A stretch of DNA of 58,760 nucleotides from Methylophaga sp. (GCF_030651745.1 NZ_JAUSCC010000143.1:1-58760), one strand, 5' to 3'. Counted from the first letter of the stretch, positions 6,990 to 15,360 are shown. Numbers and translations are program-made. Notes: generated from the letters alone by a model not told the origin.

Positions 6990-7011
6990 GGCCCCGCAAG
7001 GGGCCATTTTT
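6990..7011 (+). terminator. Rho-independent terminator of ICE operon
   Basis: Perfect stem GGCCCC-GCAA-GGGGCC (6990-7005) followed by ATTTTT. It lies five bases after the stop codon of the preceding gene and closes the plus-strand ICE block. Confidence 0.85.
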
Positions 7012-7474
7012 AATGGCATAGTTCGCGGAAGTCGTGGCAAGGACAGCAACGCCGTCATTTCGGCAGGGAATGTCGGAGCCGTTAAAACGCGAAAGCAAAT
7101 CCTGGTCACCCGGCGGTTACAGGACAACGTCAGTCAAAGCTTCCAGACTCCGACAGTCCGGCATCAATTAGCTTGTGCGGGGCTATAACTATCCTGGCAC
7201 AGGGGGCTATAAACGCAACCAATACCCTTTTGATGCCGATCAAGCGCAGACCGCGCTTAAGCACGACCGTGCGAGTGTCAAAAGCCGAAAACGTCCAGTC
7301 ATTCCTGCCCCAATCGCCGTCACTCCTGCAAATCAGTAAACGCTCGAAAGCAAACGTTCAAAATCTTGCCTTACCAATCCCGCCTGATCCTGCTACTTTG
7401 GCGTGAATTTCAGGGTGCGGTCAGTAAGACGCTGTTATATTATTTGCCTGTGCCAGTCCTTGACTAAGGAGACG
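7012..7474. other. Intergenic, no gene recognised
   Basis: No convincing gene. A 77-codon frame (7173-7406) has no motif, no ribosome site and unlikely composition. The stretch is the boundary between the ICE operon and the cargo region. Confidence 0.5.
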
Positions 7475-7600
7475 ATGATGAAACCCGCCGCACTCATGCT
7501 TTTGATCCTGATGATCCTTTGGGGCTGTGAAAATACCAAGGGACAAAATCGACATGATCCCAATCATCATGAAAAGAGCGGACAAATTAATCGCGACTAA
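7475..7600 (+). CDS. Small putative lipoprotein
   Basis: A 41-residue frame with two adjacent start codons (7475 and 7478) and an AAGGAGA ribosome site eight bases upstream. The N-terminus is a hydrophobic signal (ALMLLILMILWGC) ending in a lipobox-like LWGC at about residues 15-18. The tryptophan at position -2 is unusual, so lipidation is inferred with caution. The mature part is very short and hydrophilic (NTKGQNRHDPNHHEKSG). It may be a small lysis- or entry-exclusion-type lipoprotein, but nothing shows this directly. Confidence 0.5.
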   Translation: MMKPAALMLLILMILWGCENTKGQNRHDPNHHEKSGQINRD

Positions 7601-7938
7601 ATAACAGCGAAAAACAAGCTGATCAATGACTCACAGGCATAAGTGTTGGTGGGTTAGGCTGATTGAGCTAAAAGTTGATGAGTAGCGTGAACCGGAAGAT
7701 TGATAAAACGGATATTCGAGGGTAACGATTTTAATCGGTTTGATAGACTGCCAACGAAATAAAACTGACACTTGAAACTATTCAAAAGCAGCCATTGGCC
7801 ATGGGCGTATTTTTGTTTCTGATCGGCGGCGGTCGATCCAAAACCGACAAAAAATAAGCGTGGCTGGCGATGGCTTCCAGCCGATAATCCGCGCGCGTGG
7901 TCGGTTGGGAAATCGGTGAGCGGCGCTTTAATTACTAA
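7601..7938. other. Intergenic before IS5 copy
   Basis: No gene recognised on the plus strand. A minus-strand frame just inside 7938 reads RADYRLEAIASHAYFL, faintly like the short DUF2934 motif, but joining the flanks without the insertion sequence does not restore a longer frame. TAA at 7936-7938 is the target duplication of the insertion sequence. Confidence 0.4.
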
Positions 7939-8824
7939 GTACGTGTCTCAAAAGTTAGCAGGAGAGCCTTTGGTTAGTCTATTGAGCATCAAATTAATCA
8001 TGGCAATAGGGACAAATGCTCGACTGGACTCAGTACTGACTTCATAATCCTTACTCAACCGGCGGTAGCGATAAAGCCAGGCAAAGGTTCGCTCTACGAC
8101 CCAGCGACGTGGCAACAATTCAAAGCCTTTTGCCTTATCGGATCGAAGAACAACAGCCCAGGCAATACGAAAACGCTCCGCTATCCACGCGCTAAATTCT
8201 TGGCCACGGTAGCCACCATCGACCCAAATGCGCCGCAGTTTTTTGCAGCTGCCCGTCAGTGACGCCAGGATCAATTTCGCCCCTTCTCGTTCCGGTACAT
8301 TCGCAGCGGTCACGACGACCACCAGCAACAGACCCAAGGTATCCACCAGAATATGGCGTTTACGACCCTGGATGCACTTGGCCGTATCGTACCCTTTGAT
8401 ACCGGCCAATGCAGTGGTTTTAACACTTTGGCTATCAATACTGCCCGCCGTAGGATGTTTATGACGCCCGGCTTTTCGCCTAACCTGAGCCCTCAGCGTG
8501 TCGTGAATCCGTTCCCACGTTCCGTCTTTAGTCCAGCGCCGGTAGTATCCATATACCGTCTGATAGGGCGGGAAATTATTGAGGGGCAGAAGTCGCCAAG
8601 CGCAACCGCTACGAGCGATATACAAAATAGCATTAACAACTTTGCGTAAATTCACTTGCCTGGGCCTACCACCTGGCAAGGCGGCCGGAAATAAATCTTG
8701 GATCAACTTCCATTTTCTATCGTTTAAATCGGTGGGATAGCGTTTAATCCGTGTCTTCTTGGTCATGGCAAAAATTTAAATTTTTGCAGATTTAGATAGC
8801 ATAGGCGACTTTTAAAACACGCAC
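7939..8824 (-). mobile_element. IS5-family insertion sequence (IS1031-like group)
   Basis: The element is 886 bp with imperfect ends: the left end reads GTACGTGTCTCAAAAGT and the reverse complement of the right end reads GTGCGTGTTTTAAAAGT. It is flanked by TAA at 7936-7938 and 8825-8827, a 3-bp TNA duplication as expected for the IS1031 group. One intact transposase gene fills it, so this looks like a recent, possibly active insertion. Confidence 0.85.
7948..8766 (-). CDS. IS5-family transposase
   Basis: The 272-residue DDE transposase starts with the DUF4096-type N-terminal domain ([18 protein letters not shown], then [21 protein letters not shown]). It has all three catalytic parts: D in [10 protein letters not shown] (about residue 110), D in WVDGGYRG (about residue 183), and E in [12 protein letters not shown] with the Y-R-R-L-SKDYE extension (about residue 225). 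The length is normal for the family and the frame is unbroken. It is the only gene of the element and cuts and pastes or copies it through the terminal repeats on either side. Confidence 0.93.
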   Translation of the reverse strand: MTKKTRIKRYPTDLNDRKWKLIQDLFPAALPGGRPRQVNLRKVVNAILYIARSGCAWRLLPLNNFPPYQTVYGYYRRWTKDGTWERIHDTLRAQVRRKAGRHKHPTAGSIDSQSVKTTALAGIKGYDTAKCIQGRKRHILVDTLGLLLVVVVTAANVPEREGAKLILASLTGSCKKLRRIWVDGGYRGQEFSAWIAERFRIAWAVVLRSDKAKGFELLPRRWVVERTFAWLYRYRRLSKDYEVSTESSRAFVPIAMINLMLNRLTKGSPANF

Positions 8825-8942
8825 TAATGGCTCATGCCGATGGTGGTTGGCGGTGATCGGGAGTAATGAAAATAATGTAAGACAGCACGACAAATGAGCA
8901 GTGAACGCATTCGGGTCGGATTAGTTGTCCAAATAAAGCAGT

Positions 8943-9248
8943 TCATTCCTTGATGTCGCATTGAGCGCGCGCTGCATCCACTCGGTCTCTCAATTCCTTG
9001 CCTGGTTTGAAATGAATAACTACTTTAGCCGGTAAATTAATCCTTTCACCCGATTTAGGGTTTCGGGCAAGTCGGGCAGTCCGATGATGCAGATCAAAAC
9101 TACCAAAACCCCTGATTTCGATGCGTTGGCCCTGGACTAATGCATCTACCATCTGGGCCAGCATGCAATTGATGGCCAAATCTACATTTTTTATCGAAAG
9201 TTCAGCTAATTTCTCATTGAGCGCATTTACCAGTTCTGACTTAATCAC
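8943..9248 (-). CDS. ihfB: Integration host factor beta-like DNA-bending protein
   Basis: The 101-residue protein has the HU/IHF fold over its whole length. IHF-beta features are MIKSELVNALNEKL at the start, the GQRIEIRGFGSFDLHHR stretch and the ARNPKSGERINLPAKVVIHFKPGKELRDRV arm and C-terminus. The Arg-Asn-Pro tip that intercalates into DNA is intact. The start is GTG 9248 with AAGGGAG upstream. It is a stand-alone gene, so it is probably an accessory copy carried by the element rather than the chromosomal gene near rpsA. Such proteins bend DNA at att and oriT sites and shape promoters. Confidence 0.85.
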   Translation of the reverse strand: MIKSELVNALNEKLAELSIKNVDLAINCMLAQMVDALVQGQRIEIRGFGSFDLHHRTARLARNPKSGERINLPAKVVIHFKPGKELRDRVDAARAQCDIKE

Positions 9249-9758
9249 TGTTTAACTCCCTTGGTCATAACCTGCTGATTTTATCAGTTTACAGAACCGT
9301 CGTTTGCAGTAAGTTGGTCTTACTTGAAGTGATTTGCTGGCAGGCGAAACTGAATCATACCTCGCCGGGTTAACGTTTCGAGGAACAGTTTTCCCTCTGG
9401 AAATAGGGTCGTCTGATAAGGAAGACTGGGAAATTGATCAGTTGATCAAACAATCGAAGAAGTTCTAAAGTTCACCCACAGTTTCAAATATAAACCGATG
9501 GATATAAATGCTTTGACACCGTTAAACACTGCTCTTGATATTACTTAAAAGCAGTCACTGGCACTAAGCAAAATTTTGTTATCTGGTCGTCGGCAAACGA
9601 CCCCTTTCAGACATTCGGATAGGAATTTCAGCTTCCCGATACCGGTCATTGGCAAAGAAGCACTATCGACCCAATCCGGTCACCGGCATCCCATAGCTGA
9701 ACGACCGGTTCCCCACGGAAAGCGGAAAGTCGCGGAAATTCGCTGACAACGTTTTAGA
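9249..9758. other. Intergenic, no clear gene
   Basis: No gene with a ribosome site is seen. A 46-codon open stretch (9328-9468) ends in EIGSSDKEDWEIDQLIKQSKKF-like sequence and could be the tail of a decayed gene, but it has no start of quality. The rest, with many CGGTC and AAAGCGGAAAG words, looks like worn repeat DNA. Confidence 0.4.
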
Positions 9759-9929
9759 TCATCTAACGAAATACTTAATTAGGCGCACTGGGAGAGAAGC
9801 TACAATTTGACGACATTTGAGCAGCAAGTCTAGCCACATAAAGCTTGCCACACACCATCTTGAACCAACATTTTCAGGACACTGAACAAGATACCAAGCA
9901 GCAGCCAAAAGTAATGCCTTTTCATCCAT
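9759..9929 (-). CDS. Possible small protein (56 residues)
   Basis: A short frame starts at ATG 9929 with CGGGAG about ten bases upstream. It encodes MDEKALLLAAAWYLVQCPEN followed by a cysteine- and tryptophan-rich, fairly hydrophobic sequence. No family is recognised. It follows the 10070-10249 gene on the same strand, so it could share its transcript. The unusual composition makes this a weak call. Confidence 0.25.
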   Translation of the reverse strand: MDEKALLLAAAWYLVQCPENVGSRWCVASFMWLDLLLKCRQIVASLPVRLIKYFVR

Positions 9930-10069
9930 CAAAACAGTCTCCCGAAATAATTTCTCAAAAGTTTGATTGTTCCGATGAGTTTTGAAATACGGAACGCTGT
10001 CATCTCAAGTAGCTTTTGCTTATATGCCGTCTGGTTACAGCTTCGCTAAAACTATGGAAACAATTATAT

Positions 10070-10249
10070 TCAAGCAAAATAATCGGTAGCGCCAAACCAA
10101 TCTATCGTGTTTTGGTTTGCCGGAGCCGGTTTTTCACTGACCAGCTCGTCAAGGACATATTCCAGTCCATAAAAATTTTCATTATCGAAAGCCTGGTTCA
10201 TCGAATTGATAATATTACAATAGTAAGCATTGGGATTTTGGTTAGCCAT
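10070..10249 (-). CDS. Small acidic protein under a Kdp-like promoter (59 residues)
   Basis: The frame starts at ATG 10249 after an excellent AAGGAAGG ribosome site. The product (MANQNPNAYYCNIINSMNQA at the start, ending in DWFGATDYFA) is acidic, rich in N, aromatic residues and D/E, and has no membrane segment. No family is recognised. What stands out is its upstream region. The roughly 300-base leader leads back to a promoter (10405-10522) homologous to those of the kdp operon and of the gene at 18427-18789, so regulation by KdpE in response to K+ limitation or osmotic stress is likely. Codon use is ordinary. Confidence 0.55.
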   Translation of the reverse strand: MANQNPNAYYCNIINSMNQAFDNENFYGLEYVLDELVSEKPAPANQNTIDWFGATDYFA

Positions 10250-10404
10250 CTTTTACCTTCCTTTTACATGGATTGACTTGCTGAACTGATAATATGCAAG
10301 TAAACGAAAGACCAATAACTTACGAAACAAAAATGAGTGTCAGTTATTGATAGTTGTTAATCTGTACGTAACATCAGTTGCTAAGGCAAATCTATCTTAA
10401 TAAA

Positions 10405-10522
10405 TTACCTATAAACTTTGTGTAAAGATTTAGGGTAAAGATATAAAGATTTCATAAAGATTTATCAGCCGGAGAGAGTAAGTACAGCGTAGACAAATGG
10501 AATGTTTAGGCCGTTTGGGAAG
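10405..10522 (-). promoter_or_regulatory. KdpE-type promoter, copy at 10.4 kb
   Basis: Read on the minus strand, the region has repeated ATCTTTA(T/C) boxes between 10465 and 10415, spaced about 10-11 bases, and a TTAAGAT -10-like element near 10395. Upstream is a block conserved with 18929-18950 and 30225-30247 (plus strand GGAATGTTTAGGCCGTTTGG, 10499-10518). About 210 bases align with the region between kdpE and the 18427-18789 gene, down to the last bases of kdpE. Confidence 0.6.
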
Positions 10523-10936
10523 TAATTAACTGAATTCAGAATCCTACTTGGATAGGGAAATCGATTTTGAAAATCGCAGGGAGTTAGACTTCACGCCGGG
10601 AAATGGTAGGCAAAACAGCGCTGTCCATTCAGACTTTAATTCAAAGCCTTGCAAACTTCATCGGCTCAGTGCCTAACACCAGTGAATTAGTCCATTCCAG
10701 CGGCGCTTTTGAAGTGTTGCGAAACTCAATGGTTGCCAGATTATTTTTATAATTTTTTTACACTCGACTGAGTATAATCAAATTTGTCTAATTTTTCTTC
10801 ATAAACCCAGGGAGGCAAGGGACATAAATCTATTCCTTTGGCTAAGCGTTTTTGGGGGCGGTTTTAATCATCTGCCGTATAGACCTGCATCAATATTATT
10901 GGTATAGAAAATTCACTTTTTTGACAAAATAAAAAT
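10523..10936. other. Intergenic upstream of the proB-like gene
   Basis: The first part (to about 10615) still aligns with sequence just downstream of kdpE (AGTTAGACTT shared with the kdpE stop region). The rest is AT-rich, with TTTTTATAATTTTTTTACA near 10745, and holds no gene. No clear ribosome site is seen before the proB-like start at 10937. Confidence 0.45.
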
Positions 10937-12022
10937 ATGCGAATTGTACTAAAGCTAGGTAGCTCACTGCTCGATGGGAGCACCGGGATAAACCATATGC
11001 TCATTGACGAGCTTGCGAACAAGATAATCGGCATGACCGAGCACGAGTTCGCCATAGTCACATCGGGAGCGATATCGACCGGGATGAAGAAGCTCGGCAT
11101 GAGCGAGAAACCAAGGGATGTCGCAACGCTCCAGGCGCTCGCTGCGGTTGGCCAGAGTGACCTCATGAACGCCTACGAAGATGCGTTCAAGGACCGTAAG
11201 ATCCTTGCTCAAGTGCTACTCACGAATCATGATTTCTCAGAAAGGATGAAATACCTAAATATCAGGAACACCCTGAACGCGCTCCTTGCCCGCGGCATCA
11301 TCCCGGTCATCAACGAGAACGACACCGTCACGGTCATGGACATAAAGAAGGCCGCCTTCGGAGACAATGACACTCTCGCGGCCCATGTCTCGGTGGCCAT
11401 CGACGCCGATCTCCTTATCATCTTCACGAATGTTGATGGACTGTATGACCGGAACCCTAAAGCGCAAGGGGCCAAACTCATTCGCAAAGTCGAGAGCATC
11501 ACCGATGACCTGATCGGCATGTGTGACGGGGTCAGCGAGGCCGGGAGAGGAGGCATGCTCTCCAAGCTCCGGGCTGCCAGAATCGCGACCGAGGTGTCTG
11601 TCAAAGTTGTGGTTTGCGACGGGACCGCCAAAAAAGCCTTGAAAAAGGCTATCCATGAGGAGATAGGCACGGTTTTCATCCCTCGAACGATTCCGAAGAT
11701 GAACAATAGGAAACACTGGATCGCGTTTGCATCCGAGCCCAAAGGGCGCATTGTTGTTAATGAACGTGCAATGCAGTGCGCAATAGACAAGAGCTGCGGG
11801 ATAATACCGGCCGATATCCTTTCGGTCTTGGGTACGTTCGACAAGGGTGACGTTCTCGAGATTGCCTCGGGTGACGGCACTGTGCTCTGCAAGGGCATCA
11901 CCAACTATTTCTCGCATGAGCTGGAGAAAATAATGGGGAAATCCACCGAAGACATATTCAATGAACTCGGCTTTGCGTATTCCGAGGCCGTTTCCAGCCC
12001 GGATATGGCTGTTATGGAGTGA
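10937..12022 (+). CDS. proB: Glutamate 5-kinase-like protein with PUA domain
   Basis: The 361-residue protein has an amino-acid kinase domain (about residues 1-255) and a C-terminal PUA domain (about 270-350), as in E. coli ProB. Visible motifs are KLGSSLLDG at the phosphate-binding start, FAIVTSGAISTGMKKLG, VINENDTV, FGDNDTLAAHVSVAIDADLLIIFTNVDGLYDRNP, and the GRGGMLSKLRAA stretch. It should phosphorylate glutamate in proline synthesis. However, no proA is near, and the gene is followed eight bases later by a deacetylase-like gene. It uses many AAG, GAG, ATC and AGG codons, unlike its neighbours, and has no obvious ribosome site, so it is probably a recent transfer, perhaps with another substrate. 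Confidence 0.8.
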   Translation: MRIVLKLGSSLLDGSTGINHMLIDELANKIIGMTEHEFAIVTSGAISTGMKKLGMSEKPRDVATLQALAAVGQSDLMNAYEDAFKDRKILAQVLLTNHDFSERMKYLNIRNTLNALLARGIIPVINENDTVTVMDIKKAAFGDNDTLAAHVSVAIDADLLIIFTNVDGLYDRNPKAQGAKLIRKVESITDDLIGMCDGVSEAGRGGMLSKLRAARIATEVSVKVVVCDGTAKKALKKAIHEEIGTVFIPRTIPKMNNRKHWIAFASEPKGRIVVNERAMQCAIDKSCGIIPADILSVLGTFDKGDVLEIASGDGTVLCKGITNYFSHELEKIMGKSTEDIFNELGFAYSEAVSSPDMAVME

Positions 12023-12029
12023 GGTTAAG

Positions 12030-12407
12030 ATGAGCGATTCGCCAGAGGTCGGATTCGTTTACGACGACCGCTACCTGCAGCACAACCCAGGCTGTGAAAT
12101 GTTTTGGACCGCGCACGGCCCGATACCCGTGCCTTTTGTCGAACCTATCCTGCATCCGTCCAATTACCGGTTGGCGATGCGGACCAAGCATTTACTCGAT
12201 TTGGCCGGGCTTACCCCGCTCATGACGCGTATCGAACCGCGCCCGGCGACGATCGAAGAACTCACGGTATTCCATACATCTGAATACGTCGAACGCGTCC
12301 GGCAATTGTCGGTTAAAGGTTGCGGAGACGCGGGGAAACATGCGCCGGTCGGCCCAGGCAGCTATGAAATTGCCTTGTTAGCAGCGGGCGGCGCCATCAC
12401 GCCATAG
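12030..12407 (+). pseudogene. Truncated class II histone deacetylase-like protein
   Basis: The frame starts at ATG 12030 with GAGGTTAAG upstream, eight bases after proB. The first 124 residues match bacterial class II histone deacetylases/acetylpolyamine amidohydrolases (GFVYDDRYLQHNPG, HPSNYRLAMRTKHLL, FHTSEYVERVRQLS, VGPGSYEIALLAAGGAI). Family members have about 340-370 residues, and the zinc ligands lie after residue 130, so they are lost here. The break is exactly at the left inverted repeat of the recombinase element (12396), and the last three codons and the stop belong to the element. It cannot be an active deacetylase. Confidence 0.8.
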
Positions 12408-12424
12408 ACACAAAAGATAACTTT
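12396..12424 (+). repeat. Left inverted repeat of the recombinase element
   Basis: ATCACGCC (12396-12403), four variable bases, then ACACAAAAGATAACTTT (12408-12424). It matches the reverse complement of 14614-14641 at 25 or more positions. Confidence 0.8.
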
Positions 12425-12504
12425 GAATTTGAACGGCAGATTGAATTCAGTCGCTCAAATTCATTGCTTGACATGAGACGTAAAGGGTAATAAATATATG
12501 ACTC

Positions 12505-12834
12505 ATGACGCGATCCTCAAACACCGACAAAACCCACCGGCTGAATGCCGCATTCAACTTGCTGGCACAGGGTTACACCTTGGCCGAAGCGGCTGGAGCC
12601 TTGACCCAACAGTTTGGCTTGTCGCGCAGACAGGCTTACCGCTATCTTCAGGAAGCGCAGCAAATCGATGCGCCAGCCTTGGTCGCTTCACCCTCTATTC
12701 CGATCACTATCAAAATACCTGCGGATGTCGTGAAGCGACTTCGGTCGCATGCGCAAACCAGCGGCATGTCTATTGGCGAGATTGTGGCACATGCCATCGT
12801 CAGTTTTCTCGACAAGTTGCACCGCCATGGCTAA
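12505..12834 (+). CDS. Helix-turn-helix protein of the recombinase element
   Basis: The 109-residue protein has a homeodomain-like helix-turn-helix near the N-terminus (LNAAFNLLAQGYTLAEAAGALTQQFGLSRRQAYRYLQEA, about residues 12-50). A C-terminal ribbon-helix-helix-like part (IPITIKIPADVVKRLRSHAQTSGMSIGEIVAHAIVSFL, about 65-102) follows. Two DNA-binding modules in one small protein suit a regulator or accessory factor of the recombinase. The ribosome site is weak (AAAGGGTAAT, with a spacer longer than usual). Its stop overlaps the start of the next small frame, so these genes form a tight operon. Confidence 0.7.
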   Translation: MTRSSNTDKTHRLNAAFNLLAQGYTLAEAAGALTQQFGLSRRQAYRYLQEAQQIDAPALVASPSIPITIKIPADVVKRLRSHAQTSGMSIGEIVAHAIVSFLDKLHRHG

Positions 12835-13102
12835 TCGCCATCGGCGAAGTCATGAAATACAGTTGGAATTTGCTTTTGATCGTCTGCATGCCACTAAACT
12901 GGAACAAGTCTTTGCCATCCTGGTTCCGAACCGGGAACGCCGAATTGATGAATCCACAGGACTAAAAGGAGAACACCATGAAAATAGCCGCCATCTACGC
13001 CCGTGTCTCTTCGGATCAACAGAAGGAGGAGAAGACCATAGCCAGTCAGACGGCGGCGCTGATAGAATTTGCCCGCCAAGAAAATTACCAGGTACCGGAT
13101 GA
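12827..13102 (+). CDS. Small basic frame overlapping the recombinase start
   Basis: ATG 12827 overlaps the stop of the helix-turn-helix gene (ATGGCTAA). The first 50 residues (MANRHRRSHEIQLEFAFDRL, then KLEQVFAILVPNRERRI) look protein-like, with a basic start and an amphipathic helix. The frame then runs 125 bases into the recombinase gene in another frame, where the sequence loses sense. The gene may normally end sooner in relatives, or use overlap for translational coupling. No family name is known to me. Confidence 0.4.
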   Translation: MANRHRRSHEIQLEFAFDRLHATKLEQVFAILVPNRERRIDESTGLKGEHHENSRHLRPCLFGSTEGGEDHSQSDGGADRICPPRKLPGTG

Positions 13103-14675
13103 ATGGGTTTTCGAAGATGAAGGTTATAGTGGGGCCCATTTAATCAGGCCAGGGCTTGAGCGAATCAGGGATTTAGCCGCAGAAGGTCAAATCCAAGCGG
13201 TTTTAGCGCTGTCACCTGATCGCTTGAGCCGCAAATATGCCTATAAGGTTTTGCTTACTGAGGAGCTGGCCCGTCATGGGGTCGATATGGTATTCATCAA
13301 AGCACCACACTCAGGTACCCCGGAAGATCAATTGTTGTTGCAGTTCCAGGGGATGATTGCCGAATACGAGCGGGCGCAGATTCTGGAACGCTCACGGCGT
13401 GGCAAACGGCATCGAGCAAAACAGGGGGAAGTCAGCGTATTGAGTGGTGCGCCCTATGGTTATCGCTACATTCGTAAGACCGATGAGACAGCAGCTTACT
13501 ACGAAGTCATTGAAGCCGAAGCAGATGTGGTGCGCAAGGTTTTCAATCTCTACACAGTTGAAGGACTGAGCATTGGTGCTATTACCCGCCAGTTAACCGA
13601 CTTAGGTTTGCCAACCCGTAAACAAAAGGCCCGTTGGGAACGTTCCGTTATATGGGCAATGCTGCGTAATCCTGCCTACCAAGGTCGTGCCTGTTTTGGC
13701 AAAACGGGTATGGCGGCACGTCAACGCATTACCCGACCACTACGTTTACGCGGCGGCTTTGCAGAGTCAAATAGTGCTAGCCATGAGCGTCCACGCACGG
13801 AATGGTTAGAGATTCCTGTACCCGCTTTGGTCAGTGAGGAAACATTCGCCATGGCTCAGGAAAATTTGGACTACAACAAACAGCATGGGCCACGACGTAC
13901 CATTGAGCCCAGTATTCTCCAGGGAATGGTGCATTGTCGTCAGTGTAGCTATGCACTCTATCGAAGCTCAGCACGTACGTCAACACGCAAAATCTACTAC
14001 TATCGTTGCTCGGGTTCCGATGCCTATCGTCATGGCGGTAAAGCCATCTGTGATCAAAAACCCATTCGCCAGGATTTGCTTGATCAATTGGTTTGGGACG
14101 AAATTCTCCGTCTTCTGGAAGATCCGACACTCATCCAGAACGAGTTGAATCGCCGACTGGAAGCCGCCCGTGAATCCAGTCCAACCCAGCGGCGGCTGGA
14201 AACGCTAAACCGCGATTTGATTCGGGTGCGTAAAAGCATGGAGCTATTATTAACGGCCTACCAGGAAGAGTTGCTGTCGCTTGACGAACTTCGTGTCAGA
14301 ATGCCGCCATTGCGGCAACGAGAACAGGCTATGCAGGCAGAACTTCAAGCGATCAATCACCAAACAGCGGATCGTGCGGCGTATTTACAGCTTGCCGAAA
14401 CCCTAACGGCGTTTCTGGAACGCTTGCGCTCAAATGCCGATACCCTCGATATTGGTCAACGCCAACGAATTATGAGACTGCTGGTCAAAGAGGTGATTGT
14501 GGGAAAAGATTTGATTACGATTAAACATTCGATACCAGGACAGGCTGCACCATCGGGAGGTAATTCCCAATCGTCGAAATCGACTGCCCAGCATAATATG
14601 GCACAGACCGATAAAAGTTATCTTTTGTGTAAGGGCGTGATCGCCGCGATCTTAACCGTGTGTGGGAATTCCTAA
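12978..14675 (+). CDS. Large serine recombinase
   Basis: The 565-residue protein has an N-terminal resolvase domain (about 1-150) with the catalytic serine in YARVSSDQQ (residue 11) and the usual arginines in SPDRLSRKYAY and ERSRRGKRH. A recombinase domain follows (about 165-300; YGYRYIRKT, WERSVIWAMLRNPAYQGRA), then a zinc ribbon (CRQCSYALYRS to CSGSDAYRHGGKAICDQK, about 315-365) and a coiled coil. It should cut and rejoin DNA of the element through serine-linked intermediates. ATG 12978 has AAAAGGAGA upstream. The frame runs past the right repeat and takes its last dozen codons from flanking DNA. Confidence 0.9.
   Translation: MKIAAIYARVSSDQQKEEKTIASQTAALIEFARQENYQVPDEWVFEDEGYSGAHLIRPGLERIRDLAAEGQIQAVLALSPDRLSRKYAYKVLLTEELARHGVDMVFIKAPHSGTPEDQLLLQFQGMIAEYERAQILERSRRGKRHRAKQGEVSVLSGAPYGYRYIRKTDETAAYYEVIEAEADVVRKVFNLYTVEGLSIGAITRQLTDLGLPTRKQKARWERSVIWAMLRNPAYQGRACFGKTGMAARQRITRPLRLRGGFAESNSASHERPRTEWLEIPVPALVSEETFAMAQENLDYNKQHGPRRTIEPSILQGMVHCRQCSYALYRSSARTSTRKIYYYRCSGSDAYRHGGKAICDQKPIRQDLLDQLVWDEILRLLEDPTLIQNELNRRLEAARESSPTQRRLETLNRDLIRVRKSMELLLTAYQEELLSLDELRVRMPPLRQREQAMQAELQAINHQTADRAAYLQLAETLTAFLERLRSNADTLDIGQRQRIMRLLVKEVIVGKDLITIKHSIPGQAAPSGGNSQSSKSTAQHNMAQTDKSYLLCKGVIAAILTVCGNS
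14614..14641 (-). repeat. Right inverted repeat of the recombinase element
   Basis: AAAGTTATCTTTTGTGT (14614-14630) and GGCGTGAT (14634-14641), the reverse complement of the left repeat. It lies within the 3' end of the recombinase frame. Confidence 0.8.
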
Positions 14676-15169
14676 AGCTGGTGTTTCGCGACGTCAACCG
14701 CGAGACCGTCGAATACCAGCGTCCACGGCTGAAACAGCATTTTTTCGACATCTACGAAAAGGAAGGCATCGAGCAGCTTTTGTTCGAGTTGAAAAAAGGC
14801 GAAAAACATGAATTGGTCGGCTACGTCGAGTTCGCTTACGAAATCGTCGGTTCGGACAACTTTATGAATCACCGCTATTTCGCCAAACGGGACATGCGCC
14901 CGCTGTTCGTGGAAGAAATCGCCGTGCATCCGGGATACCACGGGCTGGGCATTGGTTCCTTCATCTTCGAGCAGATTGAGCACGCAGCGCGGCTGCGCGG
15001 TTGCACTCACATCGTGCTCGAGGTCGCCGAGAACAACGAACGAGCGCTGAAGTTTTACCGCAAACGCAACTTCATTAAACTCGACGCCGCAATCTTTCTG
15101 GCGAAGAAGTTGGATGTGGAGGCCGAGTTATTGAAGCCGCGCAAGATGACGCTTCGCAAAACGAAGTGA
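14642..15169 (+). pseudogene. GNAT acetyltransferase, N-terminus cut off
   Basis: The frame continues directly from the right repeat (RRDLNRVWEFLKLVFRDVNR) and encodes about 170 residues of a GCN5-related acetyltransferase. The acetyl-CoA binding part is clear: LFVEEIAVHPGYHGLGIGSFIFEQIE with the Q/RxxGxG-like loop near the middle, then THIVLEVAENNERALKFYRKRNFIKL. The frame is open without a good start; GTG 14660 is the only candidate and has no ribosome site. The missing N-terminus was probably removed with the rest of the deacetylase gene. It originally would have formed, with the proB-like and deacetylase genes, a small acetylation/deacetylation operon. Confidence 0.65.
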
Positions 15170-15360
15170 ATTGCCACCACTGCGTTCGTTCTCTACTATA
15201 TTGCGCAGAAATTGAACCATCGTGTTGGATTGAATACACAAGGCCGGACATCAGTTTTGTGTAGAACTTTCGGAAGTGAGCCAAGGGAATGCGATCGTTA
15301 CGGGGCTGAAGTCATTTGACAGGACTTCGCTTGCGCTCGGTTTCGAATGAAGAGTGGCAC
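15170..15360. other. Short intergenic stretch
   Basis: Between the GNAT remnant and the convergent HlyC/CorC gene. No gene or clear terminator hairpin with a T-run is seen. Confidence 0.5.

Larger units (their letters stand above)
12396..14641 (+). mobile_element. Serine-recombinase element with terminal inverted repeats
   Basis: A 2.25-kb unit is bounded by inverted repeats: ATCACGCC plus ACACAAAAGATAACTTT at the left (12396-12424) and their reverse complement at the right (14614-14641). It carries a small helix-turn-helix gene, a small overlapping frame and a large serine recombinase. Large serine recombinases usually act on short att sites rather than on long terminal repeats, so this arrangement is unusual. 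Both flanks are broken genes (deacetylase left, GNAT right), so an adjacent deletion accompanied or followed insertion. Confidence 0.75.

Noticed and set aside
7801..7938. Gene interrupted by the IS5 copy
   Set aside because: A DUF2934-like minus-strand stretch touches the insertion, but removing the element and one TAA does not join it to an open frame on the other side.
9328..9468. Open stretch ending in a lysine-rich, protein-like tail
   Set aside because: No start codon with a ribosome site and no recognised family; mentioned only within the intergenic entry.
10016..10276. 86-codon plus-strand frame
   Set aside because: It lies opposite the 59-residue minus-strand gene, which has a far better ribosome site and composition.
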